NCBI RefSeq assembly: GCF_000987765.1 | Contig: NZ_LAHP01000012.1 | Span: 46,297 to 110,296, forward strand | Source: Arsukibacterium sp. MJ3 | GTDB lineage: Bacteria > Pseudomonadota > Gammaproteobacteria > Enterobacterales > Alteromonadaceae | Direction of reading: 5' to 3' | Length of the DNA: 64,000 nt | In this document: one piece after another, positions 25,408 through 35,869 of the stretch | How the letters are laid out: every line of letters starts with the position of its first letter | How positions within the stretch are numbered: the stretch's first letter is position 1 | The notes under the pieces: model-generated | The model's database searches: none | Seen by the model: only the letters and a program-made list of their open reading frames with translations | Told to the model about the DNA's origin: nothing | Made by a program: the position numbers and the translations under genes

Positions 25408-27189
25408 ATGACGAAGCCTTTGTTATTAACTGAGTTAGTGCTGCGCGATGCGCACCAATCGCTACTGGCAACCCGCATGCGGTTGGACGATATGTTACCA
25501 ATAGCCAGTAAGTTAGATAAAGTCGGCTATTGGTCGATGGAGTCTTGGGGTGGGGCGACTTTTGATTCTTGCATTCGATATCTTGGTGAGGATCCATGGC
25601 ACCGGATCCGCGAACTGAAAAAAGCCATGCCAAATACTAAGCAACAAATGTTGCTGCGTGGCCAAAATTTGCTTGGCTACCGTCATTATGCTGATGATGT
25701 AGTAAAAGCCTTTGTTGAACGGGCTCACACTAACGGTGTCGATGTCTTCCGCATTTTCGATGCAATGAACGATATTCGAAATTTCCAAACCGCTGTGCAG
25801 GCTGCTATTAAGATTGGCGCGCATGCGCAGGGTACGATTTCTTATACTGTCAGCCCGGTGCATACTATTGATACCTGGGTTGATATGGCACGCCAGCTGG
25901 AAGACATGGGCTGCGATTCTATTTGCATTAAAGACATGGCAGGTTTGCTAAAACCCTATGTGGCAGAAGAGTTAGTTACCCGTATTAAAGAAGCGACTAA
26001 CGTTCCGTTGGCAATGCACTGTCACGCCACTACCGGGCTTTCAACTGCTACGTATCAGAAAGCCATTGATGCTGGCATTGATATGCTTGACAGCGCGATA
26101 TCGTCAATGAGCATGACCTATGGTCATACTGCTACCGAAACCATGGTCGCCATTACCGAAGGTACCGTACATGACACCGGGCTTAATTTAGTACTGCTGG
26201 CTGAAATAGCGGCATATTTTCGGGATGTCCGGAAAAAATATGCCCGTTTTGAAGGCTCATTACGCGGTGTAGATGCCCGTATTTTACTGGCTCAGGTACC
26301 CGGTGGCATGCTGACGAATATGGAAAGCCAACTAAAAGAGCAAGGCGCACTGGATAAGTTGGATGAGGTATTAAAAGAGATCCCCAGGGTTCGTGAAGAT
26401 TTAGGCTTTATACCCCTGGTAACGCCCACTTCGCAAATTGTTGGTACTCAGGCCGTATTGAACGTGTTAACCGGCGAGCGATATAAAACGATTACCAAAG
26501 AAACCGCTGGCGTATTAAAAGGTACTTATGGTGCAACACCAGCACCGGTTGACAGTGAGTTGCAGCAAAAAGTGCTAGCTGGTGCCAAGCCAATAACCTG
26601 CCGGCCTGCCGATTTACTTGAACCTGAGCTAGATAAGCTGCACACCGAGTTGTTGGAGCTTGCCAAAGCGGAATCGATAGATTTAGCCAGCGATACTATC
26701 GATGATGTGCTGACTTATGCGTTATTTCCACAGGTGGGTTTGAAATTTCTTAAAAACAGGAATAATCCAGCGGCATTTGAACCAGTACCCGATGGCGATG
26801 AAGCAGAGCAGTCAACCGGTTCTGCAAAAGTAAAAGTAAACAACACCGGGCCAGCGGCTTACAGTGTGCGGGTAGATGGTAAAGCATACGAAGTAGAAGT
26901 GGCGCCTAGCGGTAAGCTAAACAGCATTAAAGCGGTTGTGTCAGAAAATATCCCTGGTAGCGCGTCGGTTACCGGCAGTGCCACTTTGAATGCGCCATTG
27001 GCGGGTAATATCTGGAAAGTCACCACCAAAATTGGTGCTACCGTAAAACGAGGTGATGTGGTCATTATAATGGAAGCAATGAAAATGGAAACCGAGGTTC
27101 GCTCGGTTGCCGATGGCACTATTGCTAACATTCATATTGCTGCTGGTGATGCGGTTAGTACTGGTGACGTACTAATTAGTTTCGAATAA
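25408..27189 (+). CDS. oadA: oxaloacetate decarboxylase alpha chain (biotin protein)
   Basis: A 593-residue OadA. The carboxyltransferase domain opens with [16 protein letters not shown] and includes the metal-site [11 protein letters not shown] flexible linker (about 460-520) leads to the C-terminal biotinyl domain, with the biotin-accepting Lys559 in [10 protein letters not shown]. It removes carboxyl from oxaloacetate to give pyruvate; the carboxybiotin is then decarboxylated by OadB, driving Na+ export. A ribosome site (AGAGGAAG) lies upstream of the ATG. Confidence 0.96.
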   Translation: MTKPLLLTELVLRDAHQSLLATRMRLDDMLPIASKLDKVGYWSMESWGGATFDSCIRYLGEDPWHRIRELKKAMPNTKQQMLLRGQNLLGYRHYADDVVKAFVERAHTNGVDVFRIFDAMNDIRNFQTAVQAAIKIGAHAQGTISYTVSPVHTIDTWVDMARQLEDMGCDSICIKDMAGLLKPYVAEELVTRIKEATNVPLAMHCHATTGLSTATYQKAIDAGIDMLDSAISSMSMTYGHTATETMVAITEGTVHDTGLNLVLLAEIAAYFRDVRKKYARFEGSLRGVDARILLAQVPGGMLTNMESQLKEQGALDKLDEVLKEIPRVREDLGFIPLVTPTSQIVGTQAVLNVLTGERYKTITKETAGVLKGTYGATPAPVDSELQQKVLAGAKPITCRPADLLEPELDKLHTELLELAKAESIDLASDTIDDVLTYALFPQVGLKFLKNRNNPAAFEPVPDGDEAEQSTGSAKVKVNNTGPAAYSVRVDGKAYEVEVAPSGKLNSIKAVVSENIPGSASVTGSATLNAPLAGNIWKVTTKIGATVKRGDVVIIMEAMKMETEVRSVADGTIANIHIAAGDAVSTGDVLISFE

Positions 27190-27213
27190 TGGTGCCGGCA
27201 GAAAGGAATTTAC

Positions 27214-28344
27214 ATGGACGCACTTAATACACTGATTGCTGCAACCGGTATTGTGCATTTTACTGTTGGCCAGGTTGTAATGATGCTGGTTGGTTTTTTG
27301 TTGCTATATTTGGCAATTGCCCGCGGTTTTGAGCCATTGTTGCTGCTACCTATAGGCTTTGGTGCCGTGCTGACTAATATCCCGTTAGCGGGTATGGGCG
27401 AGCCCGGTGGCTTATTATATATGATTTACGAAGTAGGGATTGGCACGGGTATTTTTCCGTTGTTAATTTTTATGGGAGTAGGGGCCATGACGGACTTTAG
27501 TGCCCTGATTGCCAATCCCCGCATGTTGTTTCTGGGAGCCGCCGCCCAGTTCGGCATTTTTGCGACCTTATTTGGTGCTATTGCGCTAAATTGGGTGCCG
27601 GGCTTAAGCTTTACCTTAAAAGAAGCTTCTGCCATCGCCATTATTGGCGGTGCTGATGGCCCCACGGCAATATTCCTGGCTTCAAAGCTGGCACCTGATT
27701 TACTTGGGGCTATTGCCGTGGCAGCTTATTCTTATATGGCGTTGGTGCCGATTATTCAACCGCCAATTATGAAAGCTTTAACCACCAAAGCTGAGCGAGA
27801 AATTGAAATGACTCAATTGCGCTCTGTGAGTAAACGGGAAAGAATACTCTTTCCATTGTTACTGGTATTGCTGACTATTTTGTTGTTGCCGACTGCCGCG
27901 CCATTAATTGGTATGTTTTGTCTCGGTAATCTAATGCGCGAATCAGGCGTAGTGGAGCGATTAAGTAAAACCGCTCAGAATGAATTAATTAACATTGTGA
28001 CTATTTTTCTTGGCCTGGCGGTTGGTTCCAGATTAAGTGCCGATAAATTTCTGACGTCGCAAACATTAGGGATCCTGGTATTAGGGGCGGTGGCATTTGC
28101 TATTGGTACGGCTACCGGGGTGCTGATGGCTAAGCTGATGGCTAAACTATCGAAGCAACCGATTAACCCGTTAATTGGTGCTGCGGGTGTCTCTGCGGTA
28201 CCTATGGCGGCACGGGTAGTTAATAAGGTAGGGTTACAGGCTAATCCGCATAACTTCTTGCTAATGCATGCTATGGGGCCCAATGTAGCCGGTGTTATTG
28301 GTTCAGCGGTAGCCGCCGGTATTTTACTGGCATTAGTAGGATAA
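27214..28344 (+). CDS. oadB: oxaloacetate decarboxylase beta chain (Na+ pump)
   Basis: A 376-residue polytopic membrane protein of the OadB family. It shows the conserved [17 protein letters not shown] segment with the Na+-binding Asp, [19 protein letters not shown], and the late [14 protein letters not shown] and [14 protein letters not shown] segments. It couples decarboxylation of carboxybiotin on OadA to Na+ extrusion. Last gene of the pqi-oad run; it converges with anmK 32 bases away. Confidence 0.96.
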   Translation: MDALNTLIAATGIVHFTVGQVVMMLVGFLLLYLAIARGFEPLLLLPIGFGAVLTNIPLAGMGEPGGLLYMIYEVGIGTGIFPLLIFMGVGAMTDFSALIANPRMLFLGAAAQFGIFATLFGAIALNWVPGLSFTLKEASAIAIIGGADGPTAIFLASKLAPDLLGAIAVAAYSYMALVPIIQPPIMKALTTKAEREIEMTQLRSVSKRERILFPLLLVLLTILLLPTAAPLIGMFCLGNLMRESGVVERLSKTAQNELINIVTIFLGLAVGSRLSADKFLTSQTLGILVLGAVAFAIGTATGVLMAKLMAKLSKQPINPLIGAAGVSAVPMAARVVNKVGLQANPHNFLLMHAMGPNVAGVIGSAVAAGILLALVG

Positions 28345-28376
28345 TTATTCATTGCGCTGTCAGGGTAGTTCTTTTG

Positions 28377-29459
28377 CTAAGGTAGAAAGGGTACCCCTAA
28401 CACACAGGCTTTGCTGGCACCGGTAACCTCGGGCAGGTTGCCGGTAACCTGATGTTGGTAAGCCCAGGCCAACCAGGCAAATGCCAGCGCTTCTACCCAG
28501 TCAGCTGCAACACCCAGTTGCCCGGTGCTGTTAACGGCAGTACCCGGCATTAAATCGCTTAAATCCTGCATCAAAACCGGGTTATGTACTCCCCCTCCAC
28601 AAACAAACACCTGCTGCAATTTACTGTGTTGTAGGCTGGCCATAATACTGTGGGCGGTTAAACGGCATAACGTGCGCTGAACATCTGCCGCCTGATAATG
28701 CGCTGGCGTAAATTGCTGCAGCCAGGCGAGGTTAAAGTATTCTCTGCCAGTACTTTTCGGTGCGGCTTTGTGAAAGTATGGATCGGCTAGCATGACACTC
28801 AGCAAGGCTGGTAGTACCGCACCTTGTTGACAAAATTCACCGTTATGATCATAAGGCTGAGCCAGGCAGTGCATCATCCAGTTGTCGAGCAAGGCATTGC
28901 CGGGGCCGGTATCGAAACCACTTACTGGCTGGTTTGGTAGCAATAACGTTACGTTAGCAACGCCGCCAATATTAACAATTGCACGGCGGCTATCAGCTTG
29001 TTGGAACACCGCCTGGTGAAAAGCCGGTACCAAGGGTGCCCCCTGGCCGCCATAGGCAATATCTTTACGACGAAAATCGGCAATAACCGGGATCTGGCAG
29101 AGCATGGCAAGTTTGTGCATGTCGCCAATCTGATAGGTAAAGGGCATGCGGTTGTCGGGACGATGGCGAATAGTCTGACCATGGCAACCAATAGCGGCTA
29201 TGGCGCTGGCAGCTATGTCCGCTTGTGCCAGCAGTGCTTTTACCCCAGCAGCATAACTAAACGCCAGTTGTTGTTCTACCGGGCCCAGTATTTCAATTTC
29301 GTTATCGCCAGGCTGGCAAAGCTGTTGTAATTGTCGTTTAAGCGGTGTGGGAAAGGGGTGCAGTAAACTGCTAATAATCTGTGGTTGAGGAGTAAAACTG
29401 GCCAGCACCAGATCGATACCATCGAGACTGGTGCCAGACATAATGCCAATATAATACAT
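28377..29459 (-). CDS. anmK: anhydro-N-acetylmuramic acid kinase
   Basis: A 360-residue AnmK: YYIGIMSGTSLDGIDLVL at the N-terminus (phosphate-binding), GCHGQTIRH, and the later VNIGGVANVT and GFDTGPGNALLD segments typical of the family. It phosphorylates anhydro-MurNAc recovered from peptidoglycan to MurNAc-6-phosphate in the cytoplasm. It is 12 bases downstream of the MepM-like endopeptidase gene on the same strand, so cell-wall cleavage and recycling are linked. Confidence 0.96.
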   Translation of the reverse strand: MYYIGIMSGTSLDGIDLVLASFTPQPQIISSLLHPFPTPLKRQLQQLCQPGDNEIEILGPVEQQLAFSYAAGVKALLAQADIAASAIAAIGCHGQTIRHRPDNRMPFTYQIGDMHKLAMLCQIPVIADFRRKDIAYGGQGAPLVPAFHQAVFQQADSRRAIVNIGGVANVTLLLPNQPVSGFDTGPGNALLDNWMMHCLAQPYDHNGEFCQQGAVLPALLSVMLADPYFHKAAPKSTGREYFNLAWLQQFTPAHYQAADVQRTLCRLTAHSIMASLQHSKLQQVFVCGGGVHNPVLMQDLSDLMPGTAVNSTGQLGVAADWVEALAFAWLAWAYQHQVTGNLPEVTGASKACVLGVPFLP

Positions 29460-29471
29460 GGTCTGATTACG

Positions 29472-30818
29472 TTAAGGTGCAGTTCTGGCTAATAGTACCC
29501 GTTCTTTGGTTTGCAGTTCAGCCACTATCGGCGCGGCACTGGCAATAAATAACTCTCGGTCTGCGCCTTGAAGCGGTGTCGCTTGCGGCAGTTTAACGGT
29601 GCGGGGGTTGCGATGCACCCCGTTCAGCAAAAATTCGTAATGTAAGTGGGCACCAGTAACACGGCCAGTTGCACCAAGCCGGCCAAGCGTGTCACCTTGT
29701 TTAATGCGTTGACCAACCTTAACGTTACGACGGGATAAATGCAGGTACTTAGTGACAATATTATTGGCGTGTTGAATAAAAACGTAATTGCCATTTAAAT
29801 TGTTATAGCCAGAATGGGTAACGCGGCCGTCACCTGCAGCCATAATAGGCGTGCCAACCGGTGCTACATAATCAACGCCGTTGTGAGCCCGCACGGTGCC
29901 TAATACCGGATGTAATCGACGCGGGTTGAAATTAGAGCTGACATACTGGAAACTGACCGGTGCTCTTAAAAAGGCCTGACGCATACTGGCGCCATCCGGT
30001 TTATAATAGTTACCATCGCTATGTTGTACGGCTTGAATCACCTGCCCCTGATTTTGAAATTGGGCGGCAACAATAGTGCCATAACCGACAAAATCACCAT
30101 CAACATAATTAGCCTCATACAACACACTGAAACTGTCACCCGCTCGCAAGTCGAGAGCAAAATCGATGTCCCAGCCAAAAATGCCGGCTAACTTCATAAT
30201 TTGCGCGTCAGATAAACCGGCTTCAATACCCGCGTTCCAAAAGCTGCTTTTAATTTCAGCACTGGCGAATTGCTGTCGATGTTCAACCTCTTTTTCCAGC
30301 TCTTCAGCTACAAACTGACCTTGCAGATCGCGGCTAACTCTTAATGTTTTAAGTTTATTAATGGCATAGCGTAATTCGGTAAGCTCACCTTGTTCATTCA
30401 AACCAAATTCCAGGGTTTCACCCGGAAACAATTTGGTCAGTGTTTTGGTGCTGTCACCCAAGTCCAGAATAGCTAACATGGTTTGTTGGCTAACATTAGC
30501 TTTACGGAATAAACTAGACAATACATCGCCACGCTGTACTTGCAGGCTGGCCCACTGCAGCAGGTCTTCTGGCTCGGTTTCTAAGGCTAGCACATTCAGA
30601 TCAGTTGCAGCAGCTTCGGTAAGTTGTTGTTCAGATTGTGGAATATCAAGACTGTAACGTTTACCCACTTCCAGTGCATTATTATTACTGCTTCTAGAGG
30701 CTGATGCTTGCTCAGACGGAAGTAACAACACAATAGCCATACCCACTGACACCGCTAGGATCAGTGCCCGATGTTTAGAAGGAATTTTTGCTACCAGTTG
30801 CCGCATAGAACCCATCAT
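29472..30818 (-). CDS. mepM: MepM-like murein DD-endopeptidase (M23 family)
   Basis: A 448-residue exported protein. Residues about 18-42 are a signal anchor. The region about 75-290 is the OapA/Csd3-like N-terminal part with a LysM-like segment (LQVQRGDVLSSLFRKA). The C-terminal M23 (LytM) zinc peptidase has HNGVDY (first zinc ligands) and GAHLHYEFLLNG (His-x-His). MepM cuts cross-links in peptidoglycan to allow insertion of new material. It is divergent from tyrS and heads a two-gene unit with anmK. The assignment to MepM rather than a paralogue is likely but not certain. Confidence 0.88.
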   Translation of the reverse strand: MMGSMRQLVAKIPSKHRALILAVSVGMAIVLLLPSEQASASRSSNNNALEVGKRYSLDIPQSEQQLTEAAATDLNVLALETEPEDLLQWASLQVQRGDVLSSLFRKANVSQQTMLAILDLGDSTKTLTKLFPGETLEFGLNEQGELTELRYAINKLKTLRVSRDLQGQFVAEELEKEVEHRQQFASAEIKSSFWNAGIEAGLSDAQIMKLAGIFGWDIDFALDLRAGDSFSVLYEANYVDGDFVGYGTIVAAQFQNQGQVIQAVQHSDGNYYKPDGASMRQAFLRAPVSFQYVSSNFNPRRLHPVLGTVRAHNGVDYVAPVGTPIMAAGDGRVTHSGYNNLNGNYVFIQHANNIVTKYLHLSRRNVKVGQRIKQGDTLGRLGATGRVTGAHLHYEFLLNGVHRNPRTVKLPQATPLQGADRELFIASAAPIVAELQTKERVLLARTAP

Positions 30819-30953
30819 CTTTTGGAATAAACAAAAAATTAGAATAAACGTTTTTTTTCGAACATACCAGAGTTTTGTGCGTTTCCCCTCGCCTGAACAT
30901 GCTATAGAATAGCTTTTTTTTAAAACATATTTGCACGTTATCAGGAGTAAAAA

Positions 30954-32156
30954 ATGGCCGATTGGGCACAGGCATTAGCAGAATTAAAACGCGGCTGCGA
31001 GGAAATCTTGCTAGAAGAAGAGCTGATTGCCAAGTTAAAAACGGGCAAGCCTTTAAAAATAAAAGCGGGATTTGATCCAACAGCACCTGATTTGCACTTA
31101 GGCCACACGGTACTTATTAATAAATTACGCGTGTTTCAGCAGCTTGGCCACGAGGTTATTTTCCTGATTGGTGATTTTACCGGCATGATTGGTGATCCAA
31201 GTGGTAAAAATGTCACTCGCAAACCATTAAGCCAGCAAGAGGTGTTGGCAAATGCTGAAACCTATAAAGAACAGGTATTTAAAATACTGGATCCGGTAAA
31301 AACCACGGTGGCGTTTAATTCACAATGGATGGCTGAGCTTGGTGCGGCTGGCATGATTAAACTGGCGTCGCGCCAAACGGTGGCCCGGATGCTGGAACGA
31401 GACGATTTTAAAAAACGCTTTGCCAGCAATCAGCCTATTGCTATTCATGAATTTTTATATCCGTTGGTGCAAGGTTGGGATTCGGTAGCATTGCAGGCAG
31501 ATGTTGAAATGGGAGGCACCGATCAGCGCTTTAATCTGCTAATGGGAAGGGAGCTACAAAAAGAAGAAGGTCAGCGCCCACAAACTGTGATGATGGTGCC
31601 ATTGCTCGAAGGGCTGGATGGCGTACAAAAAATGTCAAAATCGTTGGGTAATTATATCGGCATTACTGATACCCCGACGGAGATGTTTGGTAAAATCATG
31701 TCTATTTCTGATGAACTAATGTGGCGATACTACGATTTACTCAGTTTCAGACCCCTGGAAGACATAGCCCTTTTAAAGCAACAGATGGCTGCGGGGTCTA
31801 ACCCGCGCGACATTAAAATAAGCCTGGCGAAAGAAATTATTGCGCGTTTCCACGATGACACCGCGGCAGAGGCTGCACATCAGGATTTTGTACAGCGTTT
31901 TAGTAAAAATGCGCTGCCAGATAATATTCCTGAAATTACGCTTAGTTGCGATAGTAACGCAATGCCAATTAGTAACTTGCTTAAAGAAGCGGGTTTGGTA
32001 GACAGCACGTCAGAGGCTATCCGCATGATTAAACAAGGAGCTGTTAAGCTAAATGGCACCACCAAAATAGAGGACAGCAAACTGGAAGTCGCAAAGGGCA
32101 GTTCTGAGATTTATCAGGTAGGTAAGCGCAAATTTGCTAAAATAACGCTTAATTAA
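30954..32156 (+). CDS. tyrS: tyrosyl-tRNA synthetase
   Basis: A 400-residue class I synthetase of the TyrRS type found in part of the gammaproteobacteria. HIGH-type motif in [13 protein letters not shown] (about residue 50), tyrosine-site motif [27 protein letters not shown] (KMSKS), and a C-terminal S4 RNA-binding domain ([20 protein letters not shown]). ATG at 30954 behind AGGAG. Divergent from mepM with 135 bases between. Confidence 0.97.
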   Translation: MADWAQALAELKRGCEEILLEEELIAKLKTGKPLKIKAGFDPTAPDLHLGHTVLINKLRVFQQLGHEVIFLIGDFTGMIGDPSGKNVTRKPLSQQEVLANAETYKEQVFKILDPVKTTVAFNSQWMAELGAAGMIKLASRQTVARMLERDDFKKRFASNQPIAIHEFLYPLVQGWDSVALQADVEMGGTDQRFNLLMGRELQKEEGQRPQTVMMVPLLEGLDGVQKMSKSLGNYIGITDTPTEMFGKIMSISDELMWRYYDLLSFRPLEDIALLKQQMAAGSNPRDIKISLAKEIIARFHDDTAAEAAHQDFVQRFSKNALPDNIPEITLSCDSNAMPISNLLKEAGLVDSTSEAIRMIKQGAVKLNGTTKIEDSKLEVAKGSSEIYQVGKRKFAKITLN

Positions 32157-32258
32157 CCGATTCTTATTGCCTGGTTAGCATTTTGCCTTGCATTCTCGCA
32201 TCTGCGCCCCGATGCACTACACTGGTATGTGTTGAAGATGCAATTAACGAGGAATGTT

Positions 32259-34976
32259 ATGAGCCAGAATAATCCCTATGCTGATGTGCTGAAAGTTGCC
32301 GAGCAGGACTATCAGATTTTTAGTTTAGCCAAAGCGGCAACCATACACGGGACTGCTGACCGCTTACCTTTTTCTTTAAAAGTATTGTTGGAAAATCTGT
32401 TACGCAGTCTCGATGGTGACACGGTGACAGTGCAAGATATTCAGGCATTGGTTGATTGGCAAAAGCATGGCAAAGCTGATCGTGAAATTGCTTTTCGACC
32501 CGCACGGGTGCTAATGCAAGATTTTACCGGCGTGCCGGCCGTTGTCGATTTGGCTGCAATGCGCGCGGCGGTAGCTGAGCTGGGTGAAGATCCGCAAAAA
32601 ATCAATCCTCTCTCGCCGGTTGATTTGGTTATTGACCATTCGGTAATGGTGGATCATTTTGCAACTGACGAGGCTTTTACCCAAAACGTTGCCATTGAAA
32701 TGGAGCGTAATTTAGAGCGTTATACTTTTTTACGCTGGGGCCAGCAGGCCTTTGCGAATTTTAAAGTCGTGCCACCGGGCACCGGTATTTGTCACCAGGT
32801 TAACCTGGAACATTTAGGCCAAAGTGTTTGGACCAAAAAAACAGCAGACGGAGAACAAGCCTATCCTGATACGCTGGTCGGTACTGATTCTCATACCACG
32901 ATGATTAACGCACTGGGCGTGCTGGGTTGGGGTGTTGGTGGTATTGAAGCTGAAGCGGCGATGTTAGGTCAGCCAGTATCTATGCTTATCCCGGAGGTGG
33001 TGGGCCTTGAATTTACAGGCAAACTACCCGCTGGTGTTACTGCAACAGACTTAGTGTTAACGGTAACGGCGCAACTGCGCGCGCACGGCGTAGTGGGTAA
33101 ATTTGTTGAATTTTTTGGTGATGGTCTTGACCATTTAAGTTTGGCTGACAGGGCAACCATTGCCAATATGGCGCCGGAATATGGTGCCACCTGTGGTTTT
33201 TTCCCGGTAGATCAAATTACCCTGGATTATATGGCGTTGACCGGGCGTGATGCCAAGGTTATCGCCCGCGTTAAAGCGTACTGTCTGGCGCAGGGTTTAT
33301 GGCGTAAGCCGGGCCATCAGGCAATCTATACTGATGTGCTGCATCTGGACTTGAGCACAGTGGTGCCTTCTTTGGCGGGGCCGAAGCGGCCGCAGGATAA
33401 AGTCACCTTATCCGACTTAAAACAGCATTGTGATGACGTTCTGGCATTACAGCTGAAAACCACTACTGAGCGCGATACCCAAATGGTGTATGAAGGTGGT
33501 GGACAACCGCAACCTGATACTAATGATTCTCACTTTGAGCTTGATGGCCAGAAAATTAAGTTGGACCATCATGCCGTGGTTATCGCTGCTATTACGTCTT
33601 GCACCAATACTTCTAATCCCAGTGTAATGATGGCGGCCGGTTTGTTGGCAAAAAATGCTTTGGCTAAGGGCTTACAGCGACAACCCTGGGTGAAAACGTC
33701 GCTGGCACCAGGTTCTAAAGTAGTAACTCGTTACCTGGAAAAAGCAGGGTTAATGGCGCCATTAGAGCAGTTAGGTTTTAACCTGGTAGGCTATGGTTGC
33801 ACAACCTGTATTGGTAATTCGGGACCACTTGCCCAACAAATTGAAAAAGTAATTAGTGACGCTAAATTAAATGTGTCGGCTGTGCTGTCTGGCAACCGCA
33901 ATTTTGAAGGCCGGATCCATCCGTTTGTGCAGTCTAACTGGCTGGCGTCGCCACCGCTGGTGGTGGCCTTTGCGCTGGCGGGCACTGTTAACATTGATTT
34001 AAGCCATGAACCAATTGGTAAAAACCATGATGGTAAGCCGGTATATTTAAAGGATATCTGGCCAAGCAATCAGGATATTGCCAATGAAGTGGCTAAAGTA
34101 CAAAGCAGTATGTTTAAAACGGAATATGCCGATGTGTTTAGTGGCGATGCCAGTTGGCAAGATATTGCGGTACCTAAAGATAAAACTTATGCCTGGCCTG
34201 AGTCGAGTTATATTCGTCAACCAAGTTTCTTTCAGGGCATGGGCCGGCAACCGGAACCGGTAAAGGATATTGTTGATGCCCGTATGTTGGCACTATTAGG
34301 TGATTCAGTAACTACCGACCATATTTCGCCAGCGGGTTCGATAAAAGACAGCAGCCCGGCCGGGCGTTACCTGACTGGACTAGGTATTGCCAAAGACCAG
34401 TTTAATTCTTATGGTTCACGCCGGGGTAATCATGAGGTTATGGTACGTGGTACTTTTGCCAATGTGCGTATTCGCAATGAAATGGTGCCAGATACGGAAG
34501 GCGGTGTAACCTTGCTCCAGCCCTCTGGCGAGCAAATGGCAATTTATGATGCCGCTGAGCGCTACCGGGAGCAGAAAACACCCTTAGTGGTCGTGGCAGG
34601 TAAAGAATATGGCACCGGCTCTTCTCGTGACTGGGCTGCAAAAGGCACTTTACTGCTGGGGGTAAGGGCGGTATTGGCCGAGTCTTATGAGCGAATTCAC
34701 CGCTCTAACCTGATTGGTATGGGGGTATTGCCACTGCAGTTTCTGGCCGGTGATGACCGCAAGCATCTTAAACTAACCGGTGCTGAAACGTTCAGCATCA
34801 GTGGCTTAAATAGTTTAACGGCGAAGCAAAAAGTAGCCGTGTTAATAACATATCCGGACGGTGAACAGCAAAAAATTAACATGCTTTGTCGTATCGATAC
34901 GGGTAACGAGCTGTCTTATTATCAGCACGGTGGTATTTTACATTATGTATTGCGTCGGATGATTGGCAGCGCGTAA
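32259..34976 (+). CDS. acnA: aconitate hydratase A
   Basis: A 905-residue AcnA-type aconitase from the ATG at 32259, with GAGGA six bases upstream; a longer in-frame reading to 32229 has no ribosome site. The three iron-sulfur ligands are C448 (TSCTNTSNPS), C514 and C517 (CTTCIGNSG). The C-terminal swivel domain has GSRRGNHEVMVRGTFAN and KEYGTGSSRDWAAKG. It interconverts citrate and isocitrate in the TCA cycle. AcnA enzymes double as iron-responsive RNA-binding proteins in some bacteria; nothing in the sequence addresses that here. A strong terminator follows. Confidence 0.96.
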   Translation: MSQNNPYADVLKVAEQDYQIFSLAKAATIHGTADRLPFSLKVLLENLLRSLDGDTVTVQDIQALVDWQKHGKADREIAFRPARVLMQDFTGVPAVVDLAAMRAAVAELGEDPQKINPLSPVDLVIDHSVMVDHFATDEAFTQNVAIEMERNLERYTFLRWGQQAFANFKVVPPGTGICHQVNLEHLGQSVWTKKTADGEQAYPDTLVGTDSHTTMINALGVLGWGVGGIEAEAAMLGQPVSMLIPEVVGLEFTGKLPAGVTATDLVLTVTAQLRAHGVVGKFVEFFGDGLDHLSLADRATIANMAPEYGATCGFFPVDQITLDYMALTGRDAKVIARVKAYCLAQGLWRKPGHQAIYTDVLHLDLSTVVPSLAGPKRPQDKVTLSDLKQHCDDVLALQLKTTTERDTQMVYEGGGQPQPDTNDSHFELDGQKIKLDHHAVVIAAITSCTNTSNPSVMMAAGLLAKNALAKGLQRQPWVKTSLAPGSKVVTRYLEKAGLMAPLEQLGFNLVGYGCTTCIGNSGPLAQQIEKVISDAKLNVSAVLSGNRNFEGRIHPFVQSNWLASPPLVVAFALAGTVNIDLSHEPIGKNHDGKPVYLKDIWPSNQDIANEVAKVQSSMFKTEYADVFSGDASWQDIAVPKDKTYAWPESSYIRQPSFFQGMGRQPEPVKDIVDARMLALLGDSVTTDHISPAGSIKDSSPAGRYLTGLGIAKDQFNSYGSRRGNHEVMVRGTFANVRIRNEMVPDTEGGVTLLQPSGEQMAIYDAAERYREQKTPLVVVAGKEYGTGSSRDWAAKGTLLLGVRAVLAESYERIHRSNLIGMGVLPLQFLAGDDRKHLKLTGAETFSISGLNSLTAKQKVAVLITYPDGEQQKINMLCRIDTGNELSYYQHGGILHYVLRRMIGSA

Positions 34977-34992
34977 TTGCTGATCTGATACC

Positions 34993-35021
34993 AAAAAAGC
35001 TGACAAATAGTCAGCTTTTTT
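34993..35021. terminator. bidirectional terminator after acnA
   Basis: AAAAAAGCTGAC and GTCAGCTTTTTT form a stem with loop AAATA (34993-35021). The flanking A and T runs make it work for acnA on the plus strand and the SDR gene on the minus strand. Confidence 0.85.
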
Positions 35022-35050
35022 ATGGTAGGAAAAGTTTGCAGTAAGCGTCA

Positions 35051-35869
35051 TTACAACATTGCCAGATAGCCGGCTTGATAATCAGGATAGTGCCAGCTAA
35101 AGCCGGTTTGTGCTAACCGCTTGGCACTGACTCTTTTACTGTCTCGACTCAGTTGTTGAACGGAGCTTGGGTTGATGTGCAGCTGCTGTTGTAAAAAGTG
35201 AATAACATCGCTATAGCGCGCAGGGTTAAGGTCGCTGAGATTATAAGCCTGTTCAGGGCAAACACCTTGCTGCCGGCGGTTAATCAGGTGCACTATGGCG
35301 CGGGCGCAGTCAGATATTTCAATCCGGTTAGTGTATACCGGTTGGGTCTCGACAATATGTTGGCCGGCTTTAGCCACCCGCAGCATCATTTCCCTACCTG
35401 GCCCATATATCCCTGCCGGGCGCAGCATGGTGCAGGCATAGCCACATTGTAGCCAAAAATCCTCAGCGGCCACCAAAATTTTGGCTGTACTGCGCGCGGG
35501 TAAGCGCGAGCTGTCCTCGGTAACCCATTCGCCTTGATGCTGGCCATAAACACTGGTGGAGGAAACCAGCCAGACATGAGCCGCAAAGGGTTGTTGTTTT
35601 AGCCAGTGATAGGCCTGCTGGCCAATGGTTAGGTACGCTTGCTGATAAGCTTCATCGCTACTGTTATCAGGAGCAACGCACAGGACTACATCAGTAATAA
35701 CTTCATCGATAGCAGGCCATGGAGTGCTGGCATCGTGTTGCAGTAGCCTAACGCCGGGCCGGCCTTTCGCCTGACGGCGCATAGCGGTAACACTGTTGCC
35801 AGAAAGCAGTGCTTCAGCCGCAATAGCTGTACCCAAATCACCTAAACCAACTAGTAAAATAGCGGCCAT
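35051..35869 (-). CDS. SDR-family NAD(P)-dependent protein, YeeZ-like
   Basis: A 272-residue protein with an N-terminal Rossmann fold (ILLVGLGDLGTAIA, GxGxxG) and an extended SDR/epimerase layout: SSTSVYGQHQGEWVTED in the Tyr region, MLRPAGIYGPGREMMLRVA, and YNLSDLNPARYSDVI. It resembles YeeZ-type proteins whose substrates are not known. It ends the minus-strand cluster GIY-YIG - AEC - MscS - SDR; its ATG is one base from the stop of the MscS gene, so it is probably translated with it. Confidence 0.8.
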   Translation of the reverse strand: MAAILLVGLGDLGTAIAAEALLSGNSVTAMRRQAKGRPGVRLLQHDASTPWPAIDEVITDVVLCVAPDNSSDEAYQQAYLTIGQQAYHWLKQQPFAAHVWLVSSTSVYGQHQGEWVTEDSSRLPARSTAKILVAAEDFWLQCGYACTMLRPAGIYGPGREMMLRVAKAGQHIVETQPVYTNRIEISDCARAIVHLINRRQQGVCPEQAYNLSDLNPARYSDVIHFLQQQLHINPSSVQQLSRDSKRVSAKRLAQTGFSWHYPDYQAGYLAML

